Below are positions 24,876 through 33,797 of a stretch of DNA of 64,000 bases, piece after piece; the stretch's first letter is position 1, and each line of letters opens with the position of its first letter. This DNA comes from Anaerolinea thermophila. GTDB taxonomy: Bacteria > Chloroflexota > Anaerolineae > Anaerolineales > Anaerolineaceae. The translations under genes and the position numbers were made by a program. Location of the stretch: NCBI RefSeq assembly GCF_020723905.1, contig NZ_DYHZ01000009.1, positions 62,001 through 126,000 on the forward strand, read 5' to 3'. A model generated the notes under the pieces. The model saw only the letters and a list, made by a program, of their open reading frames with translations. It searched no databases and was not told the DNA's origin.

Positions 24876-27800
24876 ATGTCTTTTGCCCATCTGCATGTCC
24901 ATACCCAATATTCTCTGCTGGATGGCTTTTCCAACCCCAGGCAGTTAGTGGCACGCGCCAAAGAGATGGGCATGCCTGCCGTTGCCATCACCGACCACGG
25001 CACCATGTTCGGGGTGATCGAGTTCTTCCAGGCTGCCACCGCCGCGGGCATCAAGCCCATTATCGGGCTGGAATCCTACATGGCGGCGCGGCGCATGCAG
25101 GATCGCGACCCCAGACTGGATAAATCCAGCACCCACCTGCTCCTGCTGGCAGAAAATCAGACCGGTTATCAAAACCTGCTCAAGATTGCCTCGGCGGCGC
25201 AACTGGAGGGTTTTTACTACTACCCGCGCATTGACCACGAATTTCTCGCCCACCATCATGAAGGGCTGATCTGCACCACCGGATGCCTCTCCGCCGAGAT
25301 CCCCGAGGCGCTCAAAGAGGGTGATTTTGAGCGCGCCCGAAAACTGACAGACTGGTACTACGAGGTCTTTGGCGCCGAGAATTTCTTCTTTGAACTGCAA
25401 AACCACGCCATTCCCGAACTGCAGGCAGTCAACCGGCAGTTAATCGAACTGGGCAAACGCTACAACGCCCGTTTCATCGCCACCAACGACGTGCACTACA
25501 TCAACCCGGAAGATGCCCATCTTCAGGATGTCCTGCTGTGCATTCAGACGGGCAACCTGCTTTCGGAACCCAAACGCTTTCGGATGAGCGTGGATACATT
25601 CTACCTGCGCTCGCCGGAAGAGATGAGCCGCCTGTTTGCCGAGATCCCAGAAGCCCTGAACAACACACTGCTCATCGCCGAGCGCTGCAATGTAGATTTG
25701 ACCAGCAAGGGCTACCACCTGCCGCGCTTCCCCGTCCCCGAGGGCTACACCGCCGAATCATACCTGCGCGAACTGTGCGAGAAGGGTTTGCGGGAACGCT
25801 ACGGCAACCGCGCCGAGGATCCCATCGTGCGGGAACGCCTGGAGTACGAACTCAGGGTCATTCACCAGATGGGCTTTGATGCCTACTTCCTCATCGTGTG
25901 GGATTTGACCCAGTACGCCCGCAAAAACGGCATCTGGTACAACGCGCGCGGTTCAGCGGCGGGTTCGATGGTGGCGTATGTGCTGGGCATCACCATGGTA
26001 GAGCCAATAGAACACGGCTTGATTTTCGAGCGTTTCCTCAACCCCGGGCGTATCTCCATGCCCGATATTGACCTCGACTTTCAGGACGACCTGCGTCCGC
26101 GGATGCTGGAGTACTGCGCCAACAAATACGGCGATGACAGGGTGGCGCAGATCATCACCTTTGGCACGCTGGGCGCTAAAGCCGCCATCCGCGATGTGGG
26201 TCGAGTGATGGACATTCCCCTGGCAGAGGTGGATCGCATCAGCAAGATGCTTTCCACCGCGCCGAACAAGAACGTGACCATTAAAGAAGCCCTGGAAACC
26301 ATCCCGGAGTTTAAGGCGGCATACGAAGAATCCGATTACCTGCGCGACCTGATTGACACGGCTGCGCGCATGGAAGGGGTGGTGCGCAACGCCGGCACTC
26401 ATGCCGCGGGTGTGGTCATCACCGATGAACCGATTGTGCAATACCTGCCCCTGCACCGTCCCACCTCCGGCTCCGAAGAAAGCCCCATCAAAACCGTCAC
26501 CCAGTTCGAGATGTCCATCATCGAAGCGCTGGGCTTGCTCAAGGTGGACTTCCTGGGGCTGGCGACGCTGACCATCATGCAGAGAGCCTGCCAGTTAATC
26601 GAACAACGCCATGGCGTGCACCTGGATTTGTACAACATCCCCACCGACGATCCCGAAACCTACGAGTTTCTGGCGCAGGGACACACTGCTGGCGTGTTCC
26701 AGTTAGAAGGCAACGGGATGACCCGCTTTCTGGTGCAGATGCGCCCGCAGAATCTGGATCACGTCATCGCCATGGTGGCGCTCTACCGCCCCGGCCCACT
26801 GGACTTCATCCCCACGTACATCCGCCGCATGCACGGCGAAGAACCCGTGCAGTACCGTCATCCGAGCCTGGAGCCCATCTTCAAAGAGACTTACGGCATC
26901 CCTGTTTATCAGGAACAGATCATGCGCGCGGCGGTGGAACTGGCGGGCTACACCATGTCCGAATCGGACGAACTGCGCAAAGCCATTGCCAAGAAACAAA
27001 AGGACAAACTGCTCAAGCACCGTGAAAAATTTATCAAAGGGGCAGTGGAACGGGGTATTGATCAGGAAACCGCCGCGGCGATTTTCGATGACTGGGAAGA
27101 GTTCGCCCGCTACGGCTTCAACAAATCGCACGCCGCCGATTACGGCGTCATCGCCGTACAGACGGCATACCTGAAGAAGCACTACACCGCCGAGTACATG
27201 ACCGCTCTGCTCTCGGCATCCAAGAACGAAACCGAAAAAGTGGCGGTGTACGTGGCAGATGCCAAAAACCTGGGCGTGCCTGTGCTTCCACCCGACATCA
27301 ACACCAGTGGATGGGACTTCACCATCGAGGATCAACCCGATGGCAAGCCCGCCATCCGCTTTGGGCTGGGCGCAGTGAAGAACGTGGGACAGAATGCCGT
27401 GGAGATGATTCTGCATGCGCGCGAGGAAGGTGGTCCCTTCCAGAGCCTGACCGACTTCGCCTCGCGGGTGGACCTGCGCGGTGTGGGCAAACGCTCGCTG
27501 GAGTGCCTCATCAAGGTGGGCGCGCTGGACCGCTTTGGAAACCGCAAGGCGCTGTTAGAGGTGATGGATACCATCCTCAACGTGAGCGCCAGCCATTTCC
27601 GCGCGGTGAGCAGTGGTCAACTGGCATTCTTTGGTGCCACAGTGGGCGCGAATGTGGATGCCATCGAAAATATCCACCTGCCTTTTACCACAGGCATGGA
27701 TATGCGCGAACAACTGGAATGGGAGCGCGAATTAATCGGGCTGTATGTGTCCGATCACCCGCTCAACCCATACTGGAACAGCATCCGCAAGCGCCTGACG

Positions 27801-28841
27801 CACTACTCCAATCAACTGGGAGAATTGCGCAACCGCACCCCTGTGGTGGTTGGTGGAATGGTGACCCGTTTCCGCCAGCACCAGACCAAAACCGGCAAAC
27901 CGATGGCGTTCATCACCCTGGAAGACCTGCGCGGTCCGATAGAACTGGTGGTCTTCCCCAGCGCCTGGGAAAAGTACCACACCCTGGTACACATGGACGC
28001 CATCCTCATTGCCGAAGGGAAAGTGGATACCGAAAACGGCGACCCCAAAGTGCTGGTGGATACGTTGAGTGAGGTGGCGCTCGAAGCCCCTGCAGAACAA
28101 TCGGCAAGTCCTTTTGAATGGTCGGGCAGTTCCATGGATGTGCCCTGGGATGAGGCTCCCTCTGAGCCCGGGTTTGACGAAGAAGAATCTGTCCACGAGC
28201 CGCAAACGGTAGCCGAACCCCGGGCGATCTATGTGCCTTCGGCGCCCGCTTCTACCCCGGCGCCGCCACAGCCCTCCAGTGGAAATGGCAAGCCCGTACC
28301 AGCCCCTGCAAAAGAAGTGGATGACCTGATTCCACCCGAAGATCCGCCCGACTGGCATCTGTACGGCTACGACCTGGCGCCCGAGGATGATTCCGCGCCG
28401 GTGGACGAGCCGGTCTCACCGGCTCTGTCCGGAACGAAAACGGCTCCGGCAAATGACGGGATCGCCAGCCCCTTGCCGCATATACCGGAAGCACCAGCCC
28501 CACCCGGACCGACCATCGGCGCATCGTTTCCCGATGTAGCCCTCATCGTCCCCCCCTATGCGCAGATGCAGACCGGCAACGACGTTCCCCGCATGGTCAA
28601 AATCACCCTGCGTTCTACAGGCGACCCCAAACGAGACATTCTGCGCATGAAACGGGTGTACAATAAACTGCATTCTCATCCGGGGAACGACCGCTTCGCC
28701 TTCTGGATTTTTGAGGGCAAAGCCGGGTATTTGTTCGAGTTCCCCAACGAGACGACCCATGTCTCGGGAGAATTGCTGGAAGAGTTATATGCCATTGTAG
28801 GAAGGGAAAATGTCCTTGTGGAACCCATTCCTGTTCATTGA
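24876..28841 (+). CDS. dnaE: DNA polymerase III alpha subunit
   Basis: 1321 aa; replicative polymerase. N-terminal PHP domain (SFAHLHVHTQYSLLDGFSN, ITDHGTMFG); palm with catalytic acidic pair in SMPDIDLDFQDDLRPRMLEY near residue 400; NARGSAAGSMVAYVLGI; fingers with MVALYRPGPLDFIPTYIRR and YGFNKSHAADYGVIAVQTAYLKKHY; helix-hairpin-helix VGKRSLECLIKVGALD; OB domain VVVGGMVTRFRQHQTKTGKPMAFITLEDLRG. It is about 160 residues longer than E. coli DnaE because of a Pro/Ala/Glu-rich linker (about residues 1085-1230) before a C-terminal module (PRMVKITLRSTGDPKRDILRMKRVY...). Non-PolC, bacterial DnaE1-type layout without an exonuclease insertion. Confidence 0.96.
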   Translation: MSFAHLHVHTQYSLLDGFSNPRQLVARAKEMGMPAVAITDHGTMFGVIEFFQAATAAGIKPIIGLESYMAARRMQDRDPRLDKSSTHLLLLAENQTGYQNLLKIASAAQLEGFYYYPRIDHEFLAHHHEGLICTTGCLSAEIPEALKEGDFERARKLTDWYYEVFGAENFFFELQNHAIPELQAVNRQLIELGKRYNARFIATNDVHYINPEDAHLQDVLLCIQTGNLLSEPKRFRMSVDTFYLRSPEEMSRLFAEIPEALNNTLLIAERCNVDLTSKGYHLPRFPVPEGYTAESYLRELCEKGLRERYGNRAEDPIVRERLEYELRVIHQMGFDAYFLIVWDLTQYARKNGIWYNARGSAAGSMVAYVLGITMVEPIEHGLIFERFLNPGRISMPDIDLDFQDDLRPRMLEYCANKYGDDRVAQIITFGTLGAKAAIRDVGRVMDIPLAEVDRISKMLSTAPNKNVTIKEALETIPEFKAAYEESDYLRDLIDTAARMEGVVRNAGTHAAGVVITDEPIVQYLPLHRPTSGSEESPIKTVTQFEMSIIEALGLLKVDFLGLATLTIMQRACQLIEQRHGVHLDLYNIPTDDPETYEFLAQGHTAGVFQLEGNGMTRFLVQMRPQNLDHVIAMVALYRPGPLDFIPTYIRRMHGEEPVQYRHPSLEPIFKETYGIPVYQEQIMRAAVELAGYTMSESDELRKAIAKKQKDKLLKHREKFIKGAVERGIDQETAAAIFDDWEEFARYGFNKSHAADYGVIAVQTAYLKKHYTAEYMTALLSASKNETEKVAVYVADAKNLGVPVLPPDINTSGWDFTIEDQPDGKPAIRFGLGAVKNVGQNAVEMILHAREEGGPFQSLTDFASRVDLRGVGKRSLECLIKVGALDRFGNRKALLEVMDTILNVSASHFRAVSSGQLAFFGATVGANVDAIENIHLPFTTGMDMREQLEWERELIGLYVSDHPLNPYWNSIRKRLTHYSNQLGELRNRTPVVVGGMVTRFRQHQTKTGKPMAFITLEDLRGPIELVVFPSAWEKYHTLVHMDAILIAEGKVDTENGDPKVLVDTLSEVALEAPAEQSASPFEWSGSSMDVPWDEAPSEPGFDEEESVHEPQTVAEPRAIYVPSAPASTPAPPQPSSGNGKPVPAPAKEVDDLIPPEDPPDWHLYGYDLAPEDDSAPVDEPVSPALSGTKTAPANDGIASPLPHIPEAPAPPGPTIGASFPDVALIVPPYAQMQTGNDVPRMVKITLRSTGDPKRDILRMKRVYNKLHSHPGNDRFAFWIFEGKAGYLFEFPNETTHVSGELLEELYAIVGRENVLVEPIPVH

Positions 28842-28872
28842 ACTGAAATCTTTTACATGAAGAGGCAATCCC

Positions 28873-29853
28873 ATGTTTAAAACGTCTATCAGAACCATTG
28901 GTGTGATGACTTCCGGGGGAGATGCACCCGGAATGAACCCGGCGATCCGTGCTGTGGTGCGCACGGCGCTGTCAAACGGTATTCGGGTCATCGGCATTGA
29001 GGACGGGTATGAGGGGATGTTAAACGGGCGCTTCCGCGAAATGGGTCCCCGCGATGTCGGTGGGATTTTACAGCGCGGCGGAACCATTCTGCGCACTGCA
29101 CGCAGTATGGAATTCAAAACCCCGGAAGGACAGCGCAAAGCCATCCGTCAGTTGAGCAGTGCTGGCATCGAAGCCGTGGTGATCATCGGGGGTGATGGTT
29201 CCCTCACCGGCGGGCTGAAACTGCAGGAACAGGGCGTGCCGGTGATCGGCATCCCCGGCAGTATTGACAACGACATCTACGGCACCGATATGTGCATCGG
29301 CGTAGATACAGCGCTCAATACCATCGTGGACGCCATTGACAAACTGCGCGATACGGCTTCCTCGCATAACCGCGCTTTCCTGGTTGAAACCATGGGACGC
29401 GATTGCGGGTATCTGGCGGTACAGGCAGGTATCATCTGCGGCGCTGAGATGACCATCATTCCCGAATACGAGACCCCCTTCGAGGAAGTTGCCGAAGCCG
29501 TGGAAGACGCCTACAAGCGTGGAAAATCTCACTGCATCATCGTGGTGGCAGAGGGCGCCAAAATGAACGCCAACGAACTGGCGGCAAAACTGCAGGAAAT
29601 GAACGTGGGCTTTGATACCCGCGTGACCGTGCTGGGACATGTTCAGCGCGGCGGCAAACCCACCGCATTCGACCGCTTCCTCGCCACCCGCTTCGGGGTT
29701 AAAGCGGTGGAGTTCCTGCTCAGCGGGCAAACCGGTGTAATGACTGCCCTCACCGGGCGCGACATCACCCCTCTGCCGCTGGCCACGGTCGTGAACAACC
29801 GCCGCACCCTGAGCGAGGAATACATCAAGATGGCGCGCATCCTGGCGCGGTAG
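28873..29853 (+). CDS. pfkA: ATP-dependent 6-phosphofructokinase
   Basis: 326 aa. Glycolytic phosphorylation of fructose 6-phosphate. GVMTSGGDAPGMNPAIRAVVR, IIGGDGSLTGG (Gly at the position that is Asp in PPi-dependent enzymes), IPGSIDNDIYGTDMCIGVDTA with the catalytic Asp, ETMGRDCGYLA, and VLGHVQRGGKPTAFDR. Gly at both diagnostic positions indicates ATP as phosphoryl donor. A Ser replaces the usual Thr in the GTIDND motif, a conservative change. It follows dnaE by 31 bp, likely in one transcript, and is closed by a terminator. Confidence 0.94.
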   Translation: MFKTSIRTIGVMTSGGDAPGMNPAIRAVVRTALSNGIRVIGIEDGYEGMLNGRFREMGPRDVGGILQRGGTILRTARSMEFKTPEGQRKAIRQLSSAGIEAVVIIGGDGSLTGGLKLQEQGVPVIGIPGSIDNDIYGTDMCIGVDTALNTIVDAIDKLRDTASSHNRAFLVETMGRDCGYLAVQAGIICGAEMTIIPEYETPFEEVAEAVEDAYKRGKSHCIIVVAEGAKMNANELAAKLQEMNVGFDTRVTVLGHVQRGGKPTAFDRFLATRFGVKAVEFLLSGQTGVMTALTGRDITPLPLATVVNNRRTLSEEYIKMARILAR

Positions 29854-29874
29854 AGAACACAAGGTGTCTTTCAG

Positions 29875-29907
29875 CCCGCTGGCTCGATGGAGCGGCGGGT
29901 TTTTTTC
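29875..29907 (+). terminator. Intrinsic terminator after pfkA
   Basis: CCCGC..GCTC stem with GAGC..GCGGG, loop GATG, then T7. It ends one base before the stop codon of the convergent mannosyltransferase gene. Confidence 0.85.
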
Positions 29908-31080
29908 TTAACCGATGAAAATCCAGAGCAAAAACAACGCCATCAATGCCAGTTGACCGAACACCCCCAGAGCAAAGCCGGTCAGGCGTTTGAGGGGGGT
30001 ATCTGCCCACCAGCCCAGAGCGGCAAAAAGAGAAAAGCCCATTAAAATGTAGCGATTGTATGCGAACAGCGGATCGCGGGCATCCCCCAACCCAAGCGCC
30101 ATGAATAATACCAGCGCCTGAAATGCCAGCCACGAGGCGGGAATTTTCTTCCAGCCCCAGATCAAACTCCAGACGACCAGAAACAGAGCCACAGAATTGA
30201 TGACCCAGTCGGGGGAGGAAAGATGCTGTGGCAACAACATCAACCACTTAACCAGATTCGTCCACGGTGGAGCGGGATAGCGGAAAAATTCCTGCTCATA
30301 CGACTGTAAGAAGGACGGAAAGCCCTGCGAGACCCGCCATGCCCAGAACCATCCCACCCCCAGCGCAGGCATGCCTGCCACGCCCAGCACTGTCCAGCGC
30401 CAGGGATGCGTGTTCCGGCGGATAAACTGCACGGCTTCCACCAGCAAAATGACCGCAAGCGGCAGAGCCGTGCTATGCGTCAATCCTGCCAGCAGGGCGG
30501 TCACCGCGCTTCCCAGCCAGCGGCGTTTTCTCGCCAGAAAGACCGAAGCCAGCACCAGCGCCAGTTCCATGCTTTGCGGGTACAGAGCAAGGAAGAAAAA
30601 ACTGCTCGGGAACACTGCCAGCGCCAGCACACCGCGCCGGGCAATGGTGGTGTTAAAGGTATCTGCCAGCAGAGCATACAGCAGGATAAGCGCCGCCAGA
30701 TAGCCCAGGGTACTCACCACATACAGGGCTTCCAGCGTGCCCATACCGGTCAGTTGTGCCAGTACTCGCGCCGTCAGCGGGTACAGAGGAAAAAAGAGGC
30801 TCACCTTCTGAACGGAATAACCCTGTTCGGCGATGATCTGGTAAAAAATGGTATCCCACCGCTGCCAGACGCCGAACAAAGCCCCTCGCCAGCCCTGAAC
30901 CACAGGCTCCAGCCCTTCGTAGAAACGCATCCCCACGGGCGGAGGTAAGGGACGAATTCTCCACACCCAAAAGCCGATGAGATGCGACAGAAGGCGCATC
31001 CCCAGCCAGATGGGCAGAACAAACCGAACAACTTCAGGTAACTGATTCCAGCAGGAACGCAACCGGTTGAGCATAGCCAT
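29908..31080 (-). CDS. Membrane mannosyltransferase, PIG-V-like (GT-C fold)
   Basis: 390 aa with about ten hydrophobic helices. The PIG-V family region is visible near residues 70-110: FGVWQRWDTIFYQIIAEQGYS followed by LFFPLYPLTARVLAQLTG, including the WD motif whose Asp is expected to be catalytic in the first outer loop. Family members use polyprenyl-phosphate mannose to mannosylate lipids or glycans outside the membrane. No partner genes adjoin it; it converges on pfkA. Start ATG 31080 or 31074; the difference is trivial. Confidence 0.8.
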   Translation of the reverse strand: MAMLNRLRSCWNQLPEVVRFVLPIWLGMRLLSHLIGFWVWRIRPLPPPVGMRFYEGLEPVVQGWRGALFGVWQRWDTIFYQIIAEQGYSVQKVSLFFPLYPLTARVLAQLTGMGTLEALYVVSTLGYLAALILLYALLADTFNTTIARRGVLALAVFPSSFFFLALYPQSMELALVLASVFLARKRRWLGSAVTALLAGLTHSTALPLAVILLVEAVQFIRRNTHPWRWTVLGVAGMPALGVGWFWAWRVSQGFPSFLQSYEQEFFRYPAPPWTNLVKWLMLLPQHLSSPDWVINSVALFLVVWSLIWGWKKIPASWLAFQALVLFMALGLGDARDPLFAYNRYILMGFSLFAALGWWADTPLKRLTGFALGVFGQLALMALFLLWIFIG

Positions 31081-31177
31081 ATTTTAGCCCGGATTGAAAA
31101 ATGGATGGATGCCCCCCGGCACCGAACCCTGCAACTGCGGGTCATGAAACCGCCGAAAAATGCCCCCAAAATCCTCC

Positions 31178-31206
31178 TTGACATCTGCATTCCTCTGCGC
31201 TACACT
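31178..31206 (+). promoter_or_regulatory. Promoter of the aromatic amino acid operon
   Basis: TTGACA (31178-31183), 17-bp spacer, TACACT (31201-31206). Predicted start near 31213, only about 5 nt before the leader-peptide ATG. Confidence 0.82.
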
Positions 31207-31217
31207 ATTGCCAACCT

Positions 31218-31295
31218 ATGTGCTCTTCTCGCGTTGCCTACTGGTTTTACTTTTATTCCGGCATCTCCCCGCGGACTGCCGGCGGCAGCGCTTAA
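31218..31295 (+). CDS. Attenuator leader peptide rich in Tyr/Trp/Phe
   Basis: 25 codons, ATG 31218 to TAA 31293. Codons 8-13 (31239-31256) read Tyr-Trp-Phe-Tyr-Phe-Tyr, six aromatic residues in a row covering all three aromatic amino acids; the full peptide has AYWFYFYS flanked by small and polar residues. It sits immediately after a consensus promoter and before a GC hairpin with a T-rich tail, then aroH. The arrangement is that of trpL/pheL-type leader peptides: a ribosome starved for an aromatic aminoacyl-tRNA stalls here and changes folding of the downstream RNA. No clear SD; the ATG is close to the predicted 5' end, so initiation may be leaderless. Assignment is by pattern only. Confidence 0.8.
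   Translation: MCSSRVAYWFYFYSGISPRTAGGSA
31258..31288 (+). promoter_or_regulatory. Attenuator regions 1 and 2 (pause hairpin / antiterminator strand)
   Basis: CCGGCA (31258-31263), directly after the aromatic codons, pairs with TGCCGG (31277-31282). Alternatively GGCGGCAG (31281-31288) pairs with CTGC..CGCC (31323-31332) of the terminator with a 2-nt bulge. A ribosome stalled at the aromatic codons would cover 31258-31263 and free the second strand for antitermination. Proposed by inspection, not by energy calculation. Confidence 0.55.
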
Positions 31296-31322
31296 CCGGA
31301 AGAGAACACCCCTCGAACGGAT

Positions 31323-31354
31323 CTGCGGCGCCAACGGCGCCGCAGTTTTCGTTT
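31323..31354 (+). terminator. Attenuator terminator upstream of aroH
   Basis: Perfect 10-bp stem CTGCGGCGCC / GGCGCCGCAG with AAC loop, followed by TTTTCGTTT. It lies between the leader peptide and aroH, so it must be bypassed for operon expression. Confidence 0.82.
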
Positions 31355-31376
31355 ATCTTACGTCTGGAGGCTGTTC

Positions 31377-31778
31377 ATGAGCATTCGCGGCATTCGCGGC
31401 ATTCGCGGCATTCGCGGCATTCGCGGCGCCACAACCATTGACGAAAATACCCCCGAAGCCATCCTGTCAGGCACCCGGGAATTACTGTTTGCTCTTCTGC
31501 AAGCCAACCCGACCCTCAAGCCCGAAGACATTGCCAGCGTGCTGTTCACCATGACCGAAGACCTCAACGCCGTGCATCCGGCGCTGGCAGCGCGTCAACT
31601 GGGCTGGGTGGATGTCCCGCTGATGTGCGCCCGCGAGATTGCCGTCCCGGGCAGTGTCCAGCGCTGTGTGCGCGTACTGATTCACTGGAATACCGACATG
31701 CCGCAGAACGCCGTGCGGCATGTCTATTTGCGCGAGGCGGTGACGTTACGTCCCGAGTATGCGAATTCTCCCAGATAA
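31377..31778 (+). CDS. aroH: Chorismate mutase, AroH class, with expanded IRG repeat at the N-terminus
   Basis: 133 aa. Monofunctional AroH-type trimeric chorismate mutase converting chorismate to prephenate: [59 protein letters not shown] and [14 protein letters not shown]-like C-terminus ([14 protein letters not shown]). The substrate-binding Arg equivalent to Bacillus Arg7 is Arg16 here because IRG is repeated five times (Bacillus has two). SD TGGAGG at 31365-31370. First enzyme gene of the aromatic operon, 28 bp before DAHP synthase. Confidence 0.93.
   Translation: MSIRGIRGIRGIRGIRGATTIDENTPEAILSGTRELLFALLQANPTLKPEDIASVLFTMTEDLNAVHPALAARQLGWVDVPLMCAREIAVPGSVQRCVRVLIHWNTDMPQNAVRHVYLREAVTLRPEYANSPR
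31382..31426 (+). repeat. In-frame 9-bp tandem repeat, five perfect copies
   Basis: Unit CATTCGCGG five times without mismatch, encoding Ile-Arg-Gly units at the start of AroH. Being a multiple of three, slippage changes peptide length without frameshift. Confidence 0.95.
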
Positions 31779-31806
31779 CGGTTTTTAGATTTCAGGAGGT
31801 GTGAAA

Positions 31807-32886
31807 ATGATGATCATCATGCGAGCCGATGCAACCCCAGAGCAAATCAGCCAGGTGGTGGCGCGTGTGGAGGCGGTGGGCTTACGGGCACATCTGTCTC
31901 ACGGGCAGGAACGAACCCTGATTGGTGCAATTGGCGATGACCGCACCGTTGACAAAGATCACTTCGCGGTACTCCCCGGTGTAGATCGGGTGGTGCCCAT
32001 CCTGCGACCGTATAAACTGGCATCACGCGAGTTCAGCCCGGAAAACACAGTGTTCCCGCTGGACGGCGTTTCCATTGGCGGGCAGGACATTGTGCTGATT
32101 GCCGGACCCTGCTCGGTGGAGAGCCGTTCTCAACTGCTGGAAATTGCTCAGGCGGTGCGCGAAGCCGGAGCGCATGCCCTGCGCGGTGGCGCGTACAAAC
32201 CGCGCACCTCGCCGTATGCTTTTCAGGGGCTGGGCGAAGAAGGGCTGGAACTGCTGGCAGAAGCGCGTGAAGTCACCGGTTTGCCCATCGTCACCGAGGT
32301 GATGTCGCCTGAGATGGTCCCGCTGGTGGCAAAATACGCCGATGTTCTGCAAATTGGCGCGCGCAACATGCAGAACTTTGCCCTGCTGCACGCCGCCGGA
32401 GAAAGCCAGCACCCCGTCCTGCTGAAACGCGGCATGAGCGCCACCGTTGAAGAACTGCTGATGGCGGCGGAGTACATCCTCTCGCATGGCAACCGCCGTG
32501 TGATTCTGTGCGAGCGCGGCATCCGCACCTTTGAAAACGCCACCCGCAACACCACCGACATTAACGCCATTCCGGTCATCAAGTCCCTCAGTCACCTGCC
32601 GGTCATCCTCGACCCCAGCCACTCCACCGGCAAATGGGAGTACGTCCTGCCCATTGCCCGCGCCGCCATTGCCGCCGGAGCAGACGGCTTGATTGTCGAA
32701 GTGCATCCGCATCCCGAGGAAGCCCTCTCGGATGGCGGACAGAGCCTCAAACCCGAGCGCTTTGTCGAACTGATTGAGCAGGTGCGCCGGATCGCCCGGG
32801 CGATTGGACGGGATGTGGCGCCATCCCCGCACCGCGAGGTACCCGTGACCACCCCCAGCGAACTCCCGGAGGCACACATCCAATGA
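31807..32886 (+). CDS. aroF: 3-deoxy-7-phosphoheptulonate (DAHP) synthase
   Basis: 359 aa from ATG 31807; GTG 31801 abuts AGGAGG and is too close. N-terminal ferredoxin-like regulatory domain of about 90 residues ([22 protein letters not shown]... IGAIGDD), then the TIM barrel: [102 protein letters not shown] and [13 protein letters not shown]. This is the Thermotoga/Bacillus-type class I-beta enzyme, first step of the shikimate pathway from PEP and erythrose 4-phosphate. The N-domain is where aromatic feedback inhibition occurs in this group. Confidence 0.94.
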   Translation: MMIIMRADATPEQISQVVARVEAVGLRAHLSHGQERTLIGAIGDDRTVDKDHFAVLPGVDRVVPILRPYKLASREFSPENTVFPLDGVSIGGQDIVLIAGPCSVESRSQLLEIAQAVREAGAHALRGGAYKPRTSPYAFQGLGEEGLELLAEAREVTGLPIVTEVMSPEMVPLVAKYADVLQIGARNMQNFALLHAAGESQHPVLLKRGMSATVEELLMAAEYILSHGNRRVILCERGIRTFENATRNTTDINAIPVIKSLSHLPVILDPSHSTGKWEYVLPIARAAIAAGADGLIVEVHPHPEEALSDGGQSLKPERFVELIEQVRRIARAIGRDVAPSPHREVPVTTPSELPEAHIQ

Positions 32887-33797
32887 GCGCGGAAAGCGAG
32901 GATGGTTTTGTCCGCTCCCTGCAGGTGCTCATCATTGGACTGGGATTGATGGGCGGATCGCTGGCGCTGGCACTGCGCGGCAAAGTACAGGCAGTGCTGG
33001 GCGTGGACACCCATGCGCCAACCCGCCAGCAGGCACTGGACCGCGGCGCGGTGGATGCAGTCAGCGCCGACCCTGCCGCACTGCTCCCTCAAGCCGATGT
33101 AATCGTGCTGGCAACACCGGTGCGGAGCATCCTGCGCCTGCTGGAGCAACTGCCTTCCCTGCATCCGGGCAGGGCGGTGGTTCTGGATGTGGGCTCGACC
33201 AAACGCGACATTGTTGAGGCAATGGCGCATCTGCCCGAGCGTTTTGACCCGCTGGGCGGGCATCCCATGTGCGGCAAAGAACATTCCTCTTTTGAACATG
33301 CCGAGGCGGACCTGTACCGCGGCGCCGTCTTTGCCCTGTGTCCGCTGGAGCGCACCTCTGCCCATGCCCGGCAGGTTGCCGAAAGCCTGGCGCGGGCGGC
33401 AGGCGCCTCTCCTTTCTGGCTGGATGCCGATACACACGACCGCTGGGTAGCCGCCACCAGTCACCTGCCCTACCTGCTGGCAGGCGCGCTGGCTTCCAGC
33501 GTCCCCCCGCAGGCTGCTCCGCTGGCAGGACCGGGCTACCGCTCCACCTCACGGCTGGCGGCACAGCCTGCCGACCTGATGCTGGAGGTGCTGGCATCCA
33601 ACCGCGATCATCTGCTCACGGCGCTGTCCCGCGCCCGGCAACATCTGGACCTTCTGGCGCAGACGCTGGAAGCGCAGGACTGGCAGACCCTGCGGACATT
33701 GCTTGAGGACAGCGCCCGGCAACGCGAAACCCTTCTCAATTCAGGTGGAGATCCTCATGAAACTCATCGTGTACCCCGGCGCGCCCCTGCGCGGTGA
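32883..33797 (+). CDS. tyrA: Prephenate dehydrogenase
   Basis: 304 aa. NAD(P) motif [19 protein letters not shown] near residue 15, [49 protein letters not shown] (usual GHPMAGSE) and [19 protein letters not shown]. It makes 4-hydroxyphenylpyruvate for tyrosine. There is no ACT domain. Its ATG overlaps the DAHP synthase stop, and its 3' end overlaps aroA by 41 bp, an unusually long overlap. Confidence 0.9.
   Translation: MSAESEDGFVRSLQVLIIGLGLMGGSLALALRGKVQAVLGVDTHAPTRQQALDRGAVDAVSADPAALLPQADVIVLATPVRSILRLLEQLPSLHPGRAVVLDVGSTKRDIVEAMAHLPERFDPLGGHPMCGKEHSSFEHAEADLYRGAVFALCPLERTSAHARQVAESLARAAGASPFWLDADTHDRWVAATSHLPYLLAGALASSVPPQAAPLAGPGYRSTSRLAAQPADLMLEVLASNRDHLLTALSRARQHLDLLAQTLEAQDWQTLRTLLEDSARQRETLLNSGGDPHETHRVPRRAPAR

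Noticed and set aside
29876-29907. Overlap of pfkA with PIG-V-like gene
   Set aside because: Only a terminator lies between the two convergent genes; there is no coding overlap.
31382-31426. CRISPR or promoter-repeat interpretation of the 9-bp repeat
   Set aside because: Units are contiguous without spacers and lie in frame inside aroH.
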